DNA of 64,000 bases from Prorocentrum cordatum. Its lineage: Eukaryota; Sar; Dinophyceae; Prorocentrales; Prorocentraceae. Shown one piece after another: positions 10,370-21,480 of this stretch. Location of the stretch: contig CAUYUJ010012714.1 in the NCBI GenBank assembly GCA_963575745.1, positions 245,758 to 309,757 on the forward strand, given 5' to 3'. Position 1 is the first letter of the stretch; every line of letters begins with the position of its first letter. The position numbers were made by a program, and so were the translations under genes. The notes beneath the pieces are model-generated. The model saw nothing but the letters and a program-made list of their open reading frames with translations. It was not told where the DNA came from and did no database searches.

Positions 10370-11700
10370 AATGCGGGGGGTGTGCCGAAATGGGTGGGGG
10401 TGACGCATGCGGGCGGCGGCACTGAGGCCTTCGGTGGAGCTCCCTATGGAGCCACGAAACGTGTGAGGGGTGTGCCGAAATGGGTGTGGGTGACGCATGC
10501 GGCCGCGGGCACTGGGGCCTTCGGTGGAGCTCCCTATGGAGCCACGAAACGTGTGAGGGGTGTGCCGAAATGGGTGTGGGGGACGCATGCGGCCGCGGGC
10601 ACTGGGGCCTTCGGTGGAGCTCCCTATGGAGCCACGAAACGTGTGAGGGGTGTGCCGAAATGGGTGTGGGGGACGCATGCGGCCGCGGGCACTGGGGCCT
10701 TCGGTGGAGCTCCCTATGGAGCCACGAAACGTGTGAGGGGTGTGCCGAAATGGGTGTGGGGTGACGCATGCGGCCGCGGGCACTGGGGCCTTCGGTGGAG
10801 CTCCCTATGGAGCCACGAAACGTGTGAGGGGTGTGCCGAAATGGGTGTGGGGACGCATGCGGGCGCGGGCACTGGGGCCTTCGGTGGAGCTCCCTATGGA
10901 GCCACGAAACGTGTGAGGGGTGTGCCGAAATGGGTGTGGGGGACGCATGCGGCCGCGGGCACTGGGGCCTTCGGTGGAGCTCCCTATGGAGCCACGAAAC
11001 GTGTGATGTGCCGAAACCACGCATGCGGCCGCGGGCACTGGGGCCTTCGGTGGAGCTCCCTATGGAGCCACGAAACGTGTGAGGGGTGTGCCGAAATGGG
11101 TGTGGGGGACGCATGCGGCCGCGGGCACTGGGGCCTTCGGTGGAGCTCCCTATGGAGCCACGAAACGTGTGAGGGGTGTGCCGAAATGGGTGTGGGGGAC
11201 GCATGCGGCCGCGGGCACTGGGGCCTTCGGTGGAGCTCCCTATGGAGCCACGAAACGTGTGAGGGGTGTGCCGAAATGGGTGTGGGGGACGCATGCGGCC
11301 GCGGGCACTGGGGCCTTCGGTGGAGCTCCCTATGGAGCCACGAAACGTGTGAGGGGTGTGCCCGATGGGCACTTCGGTGGAGCTCCCTATGGAACCACGA
11401 ACGTGTGAGGGGTGTGCCGAAATGGGTGTGGGGGACGCATGCGGCCGCGGGCACTGGGGCCTTCGGTGGAGCTCCCTATGGAGCCACGAAACGTGTGAGG
11501 GGTGTGCCGAAATGGGTGTGGGGGACGCATGCGGCCGCGGGCACTGGGGCCTTCGGTGGAGCTCCCTATGGAGCCACGAAACGTGTGAGGGGTGTGCCGA
11601 AATGGGTGTGGGGGACGCATGCGGCCGCGGGCACTGGGGCCTTCGGTGGAGCTCCCTATGGAGCCACGAAACGTGTGAGGGGTGTGCCGAAATGGGTGTT
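10370..11700. repeat. 90-bp minisatellite array, about 15 units
   Basis: The unit contains cttcggtggagctccctatg, gagccacgaaacgtgtgagg, ggtgtgccgaaatgggtgtg and ggggacgcatgcggccgcgg. Spacing is 90 bp, with a short unit near 11010 and a truncated one near 11365. About half of each unit is the reverse complement of the 77-bp satellite at 6.6-8.0 kb. It appears to lie within an upstream intron of the helicase-like gene. It ends in a short GAT run (11700-11724). Confidence 0.95.
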
Positions 11701-11724
11701 GATGATGATGATGATGATGATGAT

Positions 11725-11815
11725 GGGAGGGGGGAGGAGGCAGCGGGAGGAAGGAAAGAGAACGCGGGGCACCGTCTCTTCAAAACGAGGACCCAACACC
11801 ACAAGATGGTTGGGA
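11725..11815. repeat. Satellite flank, inverted copy of 6505-6575
   Basis: The sequence gcaccgtctcttcaaaacg followed by aggacccaacaccac reads as the reverse complement of 6510-6555. The two satellite arrays thus share an outer flank in opposite orientation. Confidence 0.85.
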
Positions 11816-12190
11816 AATATTTCTATTGTAAGCCGCTGCCAAAATATTCCGGTTGAAAGCCTTTACATAAAGATTCCCGTTGAAAGCCACTGCAGAAAGA
11901 TTCCGATTGAAAGCCTCTACAAACGGATTCCTATTGAACACCGCTACAAAAGGACTCCTATATAACGCCTTTACAAAAAGGATTCTTATTGAAAGCCAAT
12001 ACAAAAGGCTTCCTATGGAAAGCCAATACGAAAGGATCCCCGTTGAAATCATCTGCAAAAAGGTGCCTATTGACAGCAGATTCAAACGGATTACTCTTGA
12101 AAGCCAATACAGAAATATTCCGATTGAAAGCTTTTACAAAAGGATCTCGATGAAAACATCTGCAAAAGGATTCTTATTGAAAGCATATGT
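11815..12190. repeat. Second array of the 27-bp minisatellite, about 13 units
   Basis: Same unit and orientation as the array at 8.15-9.11 kb (attccgattgaaagcctct followed by acaaacgg). It adjoins the 90-bp satellite flank on the left and a CCT run on the right. Confidence 0.9.
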
Positions 12191-12194
12191 AGGC

Positions 12195-12870
12195 TCCTCC
12201 TCCTCCTCCTCCTCCTCCTCCTCCTCTTCCTCCTTCTAGAAGGCCATAACTCTTAGGAGACGCACAAGGGGGGGGAAAAAACAACCAAAGAAACTGAAGT
12301 GCTGGAGGCGGAAACCTTAGAGCAACCATTGGGGAACGCCCCAAATAATACAAGAAACATCTAATGGGAATCCCATCCGCCCCAAAAGGGAGGTTACATG
12401 GGCGGGCGGCATTGCTTGGAAACTTTGGGTTGTCTGTTTTTCTTATTTTTTCTGGTTGTTTTTTTATTCAATGTTTTTTTTTCCAACGTTTCAGCCTCCA
12501 GCAATTCAATGCTTGTTCTCAGGGCTTTCCTGAAGTTATGACGTTCCGCTGGAAGGGGGGGAGGAGGAGGAGGAGGAGGAGGAGGAGGAGGAGGAGGAGG
12601 AGGAGGAGGAGGCGGAGGAGGAGGAGGCGGAGGAAGAGGTGGTCCATTCGGACGGGTGTTCCCTGGGATCTTTAGATTTTATTGTTTCCCAGGTGATTTC
12701 CAAAGCTTCAGCCTCCAGCACTTCAGTTTCTTTTTTTCCCCCACCCCAGGGTTTCCCTAAAGTTATTGCTTTCCCCTGGAAAGGGGGGAGGAGGGGGAGG
12801 AGGAGGAGGAGGAGGAGGAGGAGGAGGAGGAGGAGGAGGAGGAGGAGGAGGAGGAAAGTTTCGCGCAGGA
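12195..12870. repeat. CCT/GGA microsatellites and a duplicated, partly inverted segment
   Basis: CCT run at 12195-12230 and GGA runs at 12555-12645 and 12785-12860. Segments just before the two GGA runs are copies of each other (ttcagcctccagcaYttcaRt, then ctggaaNgggggg at 12490-12560 and 12706-12790). 12263-12325 is a reverse-complement copy of the same sequence. Poly-Arg/Gly and Pro frames here are not genes. Confidence 0.85.
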
Positions 12871-13039
12871 GGAAGAGGAGGAACGTTTCGCGCAACCATC
12901 TTAACCTCGCGGGGAGGCGAAAACGACTGAAGCCAAACCACCAGGCCTCCTTTGCACCTGAAGCCAAGTCTCCACGCCGGGCAACGTCGCCCGGTGTCGG
13001 ACCCCTGAAGGCCGTCGTGGGTCGATCCGGCGGAGAGAT

Positions 13040-14350
13040 CCCCCTATGGTGTCGAGAACGTGCCGCGCCTGCTACGCCCTGGACGACCGGCTCGGATAGC
13101 GGCCGCGCTGAGAGACCACCCCCTGCGGACCCCCTTAAGGTTACGAGAATATGCCACGCCTGCTACGCGGATGGGCAGAATGGGAGGGAGGGGCGGAATG
13201 GGAGGGTGGGAAAGACGATGGGGGCGACAGAAACCAGGGGAGGGAGGAGGAGCGAAGGCGAAAGGAACAGGGCGGTGAGGAAATGGAAGGACGGAAGGAA
13301 GGAGAGAGGATTCTGCTCTCGAGGAGCCAGTCGCCTTTTGTGGGCACTCCGCTGCGTTGCACAAAGCCTGCGAAGGTTTTCCGATGGGCGACAGCCGCCG
13401 GGGGAGGTCGAGGAGGGAGAAGGAGGGATAATAAAAAGGAGGAGGACATGAGGGAGAAGAGGAGGGAGGAGCACAGGAGGGAAGGAGGCAGGGGGAGAAC
13501 GCATCTCGTTGAAAGGGAATCTACGCCGCACAAGCGCAGAGACCCCGGCGGCGCGGCGCGGAAGCTAAAACGTGTTGCGCGTTCAACTCGAGCAAGAATG
13601 TTTACAGTCCTGCTTTGGAGGGAGTGTCACGCCGGGCATGCCCTGCGCAATGGTCCTCATAGACGCCACGCTCAGGGACCACCCCCTGCGCGCCCCCTCT
13701 GGTGTCGGGAAACAGCCACGCCTGCTACGCCCTGCGCCGTGACCCGCATGGACGCCGCGCTGGGGACCACTCCCTGCGCACCCCCTCTGGCGTCGAGAAA
13801 GTGCCACGCTTGCTATGCTCTGCGCCATGGCCCGCATAGACGCCGCGCTCGGGGACCACCCCCTGCGCACCCCCTTATGGTGTCGAGAAAATACCACGCC
13901 TGCTATTCCCTGCGCCATGGCCCGCATAGACGCCGCGCTCGGAGACCACCCCCTGCGCACACCCTATGGTGTCGAGAAAGCGCCACGCCTGCTATGCCCT
14001 GCGCCATGGCCCGCATAGACGCCGCGCTCGGGGACCACCCCCTGCACACCCCCTTATGGTGCCGAGAAGCTGCCACGCCTGCGATGCCCTGCGCCATGGC
14101 CCGCATAGACGCCGCGCTCGGGGACCACCCCCTGCGCACCCCCTCTGGCGTCGAGAAACTACCACGCCGGCTATGCCCTGCGCCATGGCCCGCATAGACG
14201 CCGCGCTCGGGGACCACCCCTTGCGCACACCCTATGGTGCCGAGGAAATGCCACGCAAGCTATGCCCTGCGCCATGGCCCGCATAGACGCCGCCATCATG
14301 GACCACCCCCTGCGCACCCCCTATGGTGTCGACAAAACCCCACGCCTCCT
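13040..14350. repeat. About 90-bp tandem repeat
   Basis: Eight to ten units, best preserved from 13600 to 14340: ctgcgccatggcccgcatag, acgccgcgctcggggaccac, cccctgcgcaccccctatgg, then tgtcgagaa and a variable ccacgcctgctatgc. The 13040-13170 part is a more diverged start, separated by a purine-rich stretch (13180-13500). It is unrelated to the 77/90-bp satellites above. Confidence 0.9.
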
Positions 14351-14371
14351 GTGCACTGGACGACCGTCGTG

Positions 14372-14452
14372 CTGTGCTGTGCTGTGCTGTGCTGAGCTGT
14401 GCTGTGTTGAGGTGCTCTGCTGTGCTGTGCAGTGCTGTGCTGAGCTGTGAGC
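14372..14452. repeat. GCTGT/TGTGC pentamer microsatellite
   Basis: Runs of gctgt with gctga and gctct variants over about 80 bases. Confidence 0.9.
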
Positions 14453-14559
14453 TCTGACGTGGAGGAGGGCAGGAAGGAGGAAGGAGGGAGGTGGGAAGAG
14501 GAGGAGGAGACGCGGGTGCGACCCGACGAAACATGTGGTGAAACAGGATGTTTTTGTTT

Positions 14560-15370
14560 GTCCATTGGTTTTCACTGGCTTTGAATTCTTTAGGCCCTCT
14601 TCGGCCGGCCTTGGTCCTCTTTGGGGCTCGTCCGGGGACTCGTTTGGAGCCGTCCTGGGGCAATCTTGGCGCCTCAAGGGCGGATAGTGAGCGAAAAGGC
14701 GAGACGGTCGAAAACATTGATTTTCCAATGCGTTTCCATGGATCTTCAACTATTTGGGTCTTTTTCGGCGAGCTTTTGGCCTCTGTGGGCCTCGGCTTGC
14801 GCCTCTCTGGAGCCATCCTGGGGCTATCTTGACGCCTCCCGAACCGACCAGAAGCGAAAAGGCGAGAAGGCCGAAAACATTGCTTTTCCCATTGGTTTTC
14901 ATTGATTTTCGAACCTCTGGGCCCTCCAGGGCCAGTCTGTGCCCTCCTTCGGGCTCCTCTGGGGACTCATTTGGAGCCGTCATGGGCTTATCTTGATGCC
15001 TCGAGAGATGTCAAGAGCCAAGCGGAAGCGACAAGGCGAGAAGACCAACAACATTGATTGTCCGATGGCTTGTTTTCTGGATTGTCAATTTGGGCCCTCT
15101 TCGGCCAGCCTTGGGCCTCTGTGAGCCTCGGATTGCGCCTCTCTGGAGCAATCCTGGGGTCTTGTTGACGCCTTTCGAGTCATGCTGAAGCGAAACAGCG
15201 AGAAGGCCAGAAACATTGCCTTTCCAATCTTGGTTTTCTGATGTCCGACTCTGCGGGCCCTGTTGGATTGTTGCGTTCCCGGGCCCTCTTGGGCCAGCCT
15301 TGGGCCTCTCTGGGGCCTGTTTTGAAGCTCTCTGGGGCCCTCCTGAGGCCGCAAGAGCCGATTGGAAGCG
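14560..15370. repeat. About 165-bp GGCC-rich tandem repeat, 5 units
   Basis: gaaaacattgNttttccNat recurs near 14710, 14873, 15047 and 15208, about 165 bp apart. Each is followed by ggccctcttcggccagcctt and gcctctctggagc. Related sequence occurs at 20.03-20.26, 22.69-22.91, 31.54-32.06, 48.14-48.37 and perhaps 51.69-51.90 kb, so this is a dispersed family. The (G/C)-rich part has an internal rhythm of about 15 bp around ccaagaggcc. Confidence 0.8.
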
Positions 15371-15394
15371 AAAGCGCGAGACACACTGGAGAGA

Positions 15395-15705
15395 AGGATG
15401 GAGGAAGGAAGAGGAGGTGGAGAAGGAGGAGGAGGTGGAGGAGGTGGAAGAGGACGACGAGGAATGAGAGAAGGACAAGGATACTGGGAACATGCAGACA
15501 GAGGAGGAGCAGGAAGAAAAAGAGGACGAGCAGGAAGTGGAGGAAGAGGACGAGGAGGAGGAGGAGGAGGAGAAGGTTGAGGATGATGAGGAGGAGGAAG
15601 AGGAGGAATTAGATGAAGAGGGGGAGATCGGAGAAAGATGATGAGGATGAGGAGGAGAAAGGAGAGGAGGAAAAGGGGAGGAGGAGAAAGAGGAGGAGGG
15701 TGCCT
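15395..15705. repeat. GGA/GAA purine tract
   Basis: About 300 bases nearly pure purine on the plus strand, able to form triplex DNA in principle. Open frames are low-complexity Glu/Arg or Pro/Leu. Confidence 0.85.
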
Positions 15706-15709
15706 TGCT

Positions 15710-16300
15710 TCATGCAAAACCAACCAGTCGCCTGAGACGTATTCGCGCTTCTGGGCCACAAGGCGCCCTGAGCTGGCCTCTGCTGGTGTTGTCTGGTTGC
15801 TCCCGCTTAAGAATTCCTCACCCATAACGACTTGGCGGTGGCCCGCCCCGTGTCCACGCGCACTCACGCCGCTTGCATTCGAAACTACAAAGAACAAGGT
15901 GCATGGCGCGAAGCGCCACTGCAGTCTTGTATATGTGAATATATACATATTTGGATGAGAAATGTTCGGGCCCTCGTTTTGAATGCCGGACGAAACCCAG
16001 AGAGTTTGAACGAAATCGGCGTGCGCGCACGACGCGCGCGTGTGCATGTCGTCCATTTTTGTTGCAAGAGCTCCTGCGACAGCACGCGCGCAAGGGGGTC
16101 CGAACGATTTCGACATGGGCGCGCGAGAAGCCAGTTTGGTAGCAATGATTTATCTTAAGAGATCTGCAAGAGCGCGAACGTAGGCTTTTGTTGAACAACC
16201 TTGTAGCACAACCATGTGTTCAAAATGTCTTCGTGACGCTCGATTGTGACATCATCATTACGCCACCCCAGGTTTTAAAGGATTCCGGCATGCGCGCGAC
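15710..16300. other. Spacer without a recognisable gene
   Basis: Several frames of about 100 codons overlap on both strands without motifs or consistent codon bias. No repeat seen. Confidence 0.35.
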
Positions 16301-16304
16301 AGAT

Positions 16305-16530
16305 AAGACGAAGTACGGGCGGCGATGAGGCGGCGACGGGGCGGCGAAATAGCCGCCAGACCGACAGACAGGCTCAGGTACGGGCGACGACGAGGCGGCG
16401 ACGGCGGCTTAATGCCCGTCAGACCGACACACAGGCCCAGACGACGGGCGGCGACGAGGCCACGACGAGGCGGCGACGGGGCGGCGACGGCGGCGACTTA
16501 GCCGCCAGACCGACACACCAGCCCAATTCC
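16305..16530. repeat. GGCGACGAGG-rich tandem repeat, 3 units
   Basis: Three units of about 70-90 bp: gcgacgaggcggcgacgggg, then cttagccgccagaccgacac and acaggccc. Between 16530 and 16780 I see only an AT-rich patch with tatatat. Confidence 0.8.
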
Positions 16531-16779
16531 TTAGAACAGAGATCAGAGCCCGTAAGTGCAAGCACTGTTTGGGGAATTGTATGTGGGTGCGTTCTGCGGC
16601 ACCACGTGTGCTTCTGTATATATGTATATATATAGACTGATAGATATAGACAAAGGTATGCGCAGATGTGTAACCAGCAATCGAACATCAACTTAGCACA
16701 ACCTGTATGATGAAGCTGTGCACAGATTTTAGACACAATCGGAATGCACCACATATGCATTCACCCGACGGGTAAAAAA

Positions 16780-16897
16780 GGGGAGGAGGAGGAGGAGGAG
16801 GAGACAGAGAACGTAGCCGGATGAGGATTACGACGACGGTGACAACGACGGCGCACACATTGTCGGCGCACAACAATAATGATGATGCTGATGATGC

Positions 16898-16966
<69 letters not shown>

Positions 16967-17030
16967 CGATGCTGATGGTGATGATACTGATGATGATGAC
17001 GACGGTAGCAGCAGCAACGGCGACGGCGGC
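16780..17030. repeat. GAT microsatellite with GGA lead-in
   Basis: GGA run at 16782-16803, then an almost pure GAT run from about 16878 to 17000. The poly-Asp, poly-His and poly-Ile frames are artefacts. Confidence 0.9.
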
Positions 17031-17099
17031 GTAGCAGCCCCAAAGGGGGAGGGGAGGGCGGTGGAGAGAGAACGGGGCAACCGATATTCGTTCATGCTT

Positions 17100-18330
17100 C
17101 ACAAACTGTCTCACCGCGTGGTGCCAGCCAGCGGTTTACCGCAAACCGCCCGCCCAGCCTCCCTGGAAGCTTTTGGAGCGCGAGCCGCATGCAAAACAGC
17201 TCGGGGCCATGCCTTGGCTCCCTCTCTCGTCCCGCGCCTCGCCCCCCAAAAAGACAGGCGAGGCTCGGCGCAGCCCTGTCCCCGAGGTCGCGTCCACCCG
17301 AAGCCCGCGAGGCTGCTGTCGCAACGCCTCCAGCGGGCCTCTAGCAAAGAACGCTCTGGCAGCGCCAGCGGGCCAATACTCCACACTGCCAGGGGTCAGG
17401 AGCGGCTGCTTTCGACATGCCTGCCCTTTCCTTGCCTCCACCACCCCTCTAATTCCTTCCTCTTCTCTTGCCCCCCCCCCCCCCATCCACGCCCTCTGGA
17501 CCTGCCCTCGCACAGTTACTCCTCTCCCAGCCGCCTAGTCACTCGCCGCCATCAGCCCACTCCTCTCCCTGGGGCGTTGCCGCCTCTGTTGGCCACCACC
17601 GCCTCTGCTGGCCGTCACGAAAAACAATAATTGTTCCCTGGAATGCAAAGCCGATTCTAGCCTCGACATCTCTTTCGCCGTGGAATGAAGCCTGGCTCCA
17701 ATGTTCATTGGTCGGCACTGGCCCCGACTAATCCATTGCGGCGTAGTGTCGCCGAATGTTTTGGCAGCACCCACCTCTGGCTTGCCCTTGAGCCTAGGGT
17801 GTCGCCAACTTTGTTGGCCGCTTCTCCCCGATCAACCACTTGCCGCGAAACGTCGCCCACTGATGGCCGTTTTCAGCCACAATCGCCTCTTGCCTTGGGC
17901 TGTCGCTGATTCTGTCTTTTGCCGCGAGCCCCGACTGCCCCCTCACAACACTCATGGCGAACATATTTCTCCGAATGCCCTTACACGGGCCCAGGACCGT
18001 CAAAAACGACTCGGGATGAAAAACCGGCCCTGCGGAAAGGGTTGCGACTTCCGGAACCTTGCAACACAAAAAACACAACATCGCGTGTCGGTGTCTCTTA
18101 GATTGTCGCCAAGTGCGCTCGCCGCTGGTTCTCGACTAGCAGCGTCGCCGCCTCCTCCGCCTTATCCTCCTCCTCCCTCCCTCCTCCTCCCTCCTCCCTC
18201 CTCCCCCTCCCCCTGCCCCTCCTCCTCTGGTCTCTCCTCCATCCTCCTCTTGGATTCTGACGGCTTCCAAGCCTTTTTCGCACTTGCCTGGGCATCGTTT
18301 CTAGATGGGCTGGTGGGGTTACGCAGAGTG
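17100..18330. other. GC-rich spacer with traces of an old tandem repeat
   Basis: 17575-17930 shows recurring ttgccNNNN, gtgtcgccNac and tNttggccg blocks about 60 bp apart, too diverged to define a unit. 18155-18250 is CCT-rich. No coding exon with convincing codon use was found. Confidence 0.4.
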
Positions 18331-18339
18331 TCCAGAGCT

Positions 18340-18960
18340 TTATGCCTTCAAGATTTAGGGTCGTATGATCTAAGGGCCTGATGGCCTTAGGGTGACGCCG
18401 CATTTAGGTACCAGGGGCCCGATGGTAGATGGTCTCACTTTGCTGGGGTGATAACGCATTGGTGTTTACGGTCTTTGGGTATTAGTGTCTGGAAGTCATT
18501 GGGTCTGAGTGTCTCAGGGTCTTGTGGTATCAGGGTCTCAGTGTATTACTGGACTCAGGTTTCAGGGCTATTCTAAACGTCTTCTGAAGTGTGGGTGTGT
18601 GGCCTTCTGGTCTGGTCCTCGGGTGATAAGGCTCTAGGACATTAGGGCCTCCGGGTATCAGTGTCTTCGGGCCGTAGGGTCTCAGGGTTGTAAGGCCTTT
18701 GGGTCTACTGGTCTTAGGGTCTTTGGTTGGGGTATTCGGCAATTCGGGTCTTATGACCTCATGGTCGTAGCGTGTTGAGGTCTATGGGGTCTGGTGGTAT
18801 TGTGGTGGCGGGGTCTCAAGGCCCGATGGTCCGAGGGGCCCATGTTAAGGCATGCGGGCATTCGGGCCTCAAGGCGTTTTGGCTTCTCTGCGCGAGGGTG
18901 TTAAGGTCCTGGTGTCTTATGGTATTCGGGCATTGCGGTCTCAGGGCCCTAGGTGTAGTC
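18340..18960. repeat. Degenerate G-rich short repeat (gggtctNagg)
   Basis: Blocks of about 10-12 bp around tcagggtct, ttagggtc and cattgggtct fill some 600 bases with irregular spacing. Although ttaggg occurs, there is no regular TTTAGGG telomere array. Confidence 0.7.
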
Positions 18961-18989
18961 CTAGGGCGCCATGGCCGTGTGGCCTGAGG

Positions 18990-20025
18990 TTGCAAGTTCT
19001 GGCGCCCGCCCGCCATCCGCAGCCCTCCCCACCCCGAATGGAAGAGAAGCTTCGAGGCGGAAACCAAATCGATAGCAACGAGGGGGGAAAAGCTTCGAGG
19101 GAAAGAGTGCAGCATCGATGCCCCTCTGCCTTCCCCTCCGTGCCCCCCCCCCCCGCCCCCCCCCCCTCCCCTGCCCGAAGGGAAGCACCAGCGCCTCCCA
19201 GGCCTCCCCGCCGCCCCTCCCCCTCCCCCTCCCGAGGGCAAAGCAAGACGCCTCGGTTAGGGGGGGCAAAATATGCACATGACCCACGACTGTCGCCCCA
19301 ATCCTCTTGCGACCGATTGGGATGATACGCCATGCGGTTTAACATCATTCATTTTCGCATTTCGCAGAAATCAGGGAGTGAAGTTGAAGGCCACGCTAAA
19401 GAGTTGAATCCCTGGTGGTTTCTGGGAATTCAGTCCTCCTTTACTGGATTCAAACATTCAAGCCTTCGCTTCCCAAGGGGGTCATCCTGTGTGTGTACCT
19501 TCCCGCCCCCCGCCCCTCTCTCCTCCCTCCTCCCTCTTCTTTCCTCATTCCTCCTCCTTCCTCCTTTTCCTCCTCCTCCTCCTCCTCCTCCTCCACCTCT
19601 CTCCTCTCTCCTCCATCCTCCGTCCTCCGTCATCCCTCTTCCCTCCCCCCCCGTCCCTCCCCTCCTTGGAATGACTCGGGCGATCTTGATGCCGGTCTCG
19701 CCGCCTCTCCGGGCGTAGGTGGTCTAACGATATATTTCTTTCTTCTTCCAGAAGCCCTCTTCCCTTCGGGGAGCGATGCCCTCCCCCTCCCTTCCCAGGG
19801 GTCTGGACGGAGGGGTCGGGAGTCATCAGAAGGCCCTCGTTCTGTCAAGATGGCTCCAAGAAGGCACCCGGCGCTCTAATATGGCATCCGCGAGGCCCCA
19901 GATAGCGCAAGATCGCTCAAGCTGACCTCCACCATGCTTCCAAGACGCCGCAAGAGGGCCACACACGACGGTTCCATGTGCCCTCATCGATCCCTCAGAC
20001 ACTCTCCGAGAAACCAACATCCTTC
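18990..20025. other. C-rich and CT-rich tracts, no gene
   Basis: Poly-C at 19140-19170 and a CT-rich tract at 19500-19680. Remaining sequence shows no supported gene. Confidence 0.5.
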
Positions 20026-20029
20026 AAAA

Positions 20030-20260
20030 CCCTTAAGACATCAATGATTTGTGCCTTCTCGCCTTTTCGCTTCCGATAAGTTTTTGAAGCGTCAAGGTGG
20101 CCCCAAGATGGCCCACTAGAGCTCCAAGAGGGGCCAAAGATGTCCCCCAAACGGCCCCAAGACCGCTCAAGAGCGACCCAAGATGCGATTCTGATGGCCC
20201 AGAAGGGGGAAAGGGGACTAAACGTTAGTACCCTCCTCTTTTCACGGACACCATCCACGA
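20030..20260. repeat. Copy of the GGCC-rich dispersed repeat, reverse orientation
   Basis: It reads ttgtgccttctcgccttttc, gcttccgataag, then ggccccaagatggcccac, the reverse-strand form of the 14.56-15.37 kb units. A short duplicated motif (ggtgctggggatatttttt) follows at 20310-20420. Confidence 0.65.
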
Positions 20261-20521
20261 CAGCCCCAAGAGAGCTCCAATAGAACTCCGAGACCTCTCA
20301 AAAAAGGCCTCCGCGCGGGCTGCTGGGGATACTTTTTTCCGTCGCGGCCGCAAGCGAAAGCGCAGGCGGCGTCCGAAGTCAGCACGTGCTACGAGCCAAA
20401 CCTGGTGCTGGGGATATTTTTTGTTTGCGAGCGCGCAGGTGTGCCTGGCGCCGTCAGAGCGGAGCAGCAAGCCACGATCTCAATTGAGCACCGAGTGCGC
20501 GGAAGCGGACCTCGCAGCGAC

Positions 20522-20690
20522 TCAGAAGGCGAAGGAGACCAGGAAGAGCACCAGGTCCACGTGCAACGCCAAGCTGGCGACGAGCGGGGGGCCGGCGTAC
20601 TCGAGGACCACCATCACGTAGTCGAGGAGATTGAAGGGGAGTGGTGCTGGGGGCGCGCGAAGCGTGAAGAATTTGAATATGTGTGGGCCG
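20522..20690 (-). CDS. Terminal exon of an unknown, probably membrane, protein
   Basis: Read on the minus strand from about 20690, the frame gives FKFFTLRAPPAPLPFNLLDY, then VMVVLEYAGPPLVASLALHV and DLVLFLVSFAF, ending at a TGA (20522-20524). Nearly every codon ends in G or C, unlike the other frames and the surrounding repeats, which is the main evidence for coding. The last 30 residues are hydrophobic and could form one or two membrane segments. I do not recognise the family. The upstream splice site was not fixed, and 20690 is approximate. Confidence 0.45.
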
Positions 20691-21480
20691 CTCGGTCCCG
20701 CTGGAGCCCTATCGTCGGGCCAACCTTGGCACTCCTGAGAATTTCACGGGCCGTCCTGGAGGTCCTGGAGACCGGCTCAAGAAGCCCCAGTCGTACGAAT
20801 GTCTGAAACTTCCAGCGCGATGTTGCAGGGATCGCCCTAAACAGTGCTGTTCGTTTTCGTTTTGTTTGCGTTCTCCGTCATTTGTCTTCAGTCCGCCTTT
20901 GCTGCAAAACGAAATCGAAACGAGCGCGGCCCACGAAATCGCCCAAACACCGTTTAGGTCGACCCCTGTGACTCTTAACTGACCGTTTCGCCACGTCGGT
21001 CGCAAAAGCGTGCAGTGCGGCCCACGAGCTGCCCCAAGACCAGACCAAGATGGCCCGATGTGGCCGAGCGGAGAGCACACGCAGCCCCCCAAGGGGGAAC
21101 AACGAGCACACGTCCCTGTCGCACCGCTGGAAGCCAACCCCTCATACCTGATCCCAACACCGCCAGGAGGCCCACAATGGACCCCAAGAGGCCCCACACG
21201 CCAAGCGGTCCAGTCGCAAGGCCTTGCCCGCACCCATCAGTTCGACCATCCTCCCGCGCTGCACTTCCATCCTCACCCTTCACCCTCCCCCTCCCCCCCT
21301 CCTCCACACTCTGACTAATAACATTTCTGTGAGTTGCGTGCCATTCTCTGCCGACAGGCTCCCAGCAAAGTCAGCGTTGTAATCCAGATCCTCCATACCC
21401 TCTCCTCTCGAAGATGGCTCAGGAAGGCGCCGAGACGGGCCGAACAGGGACCGCAACGCTGACCCCCAGGACACATCAAC

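Noticed and set aside
9891-11804. 637-codon frame on the minus strand as one protein
   Set aside because: Only the last ~100 codons look like protein; the rest is 90-bp satellite read through.
6615-14350. Regular repeats as CRISPR arrays
   Set aside because: Units are head to tail without unique spacers of constant size, there are no cas genes, and the DNA is eukaryotic.
15710-16200. Overlapping 100-codon frames as a gene
   Set aside because: No strand or frame shows consistent third-position bias or a motif.
16828-17114. Poly-Asp, poly-His, poly-Ile and similar proteins over GAT, GGA and CCT tracts (also 12.5-12.9, 27.5-28.3, 60.1-60.9, 61.6-62.2 kb)
   Set aside because: Microsatellite translations with no flanking domain or codon bias.
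18340-18960. Telomere-like TTAGGG tract
   Set aside because: The words are irregular and mixed with gggtct variants; no sustained TTTAGGG array and no chromosome end.
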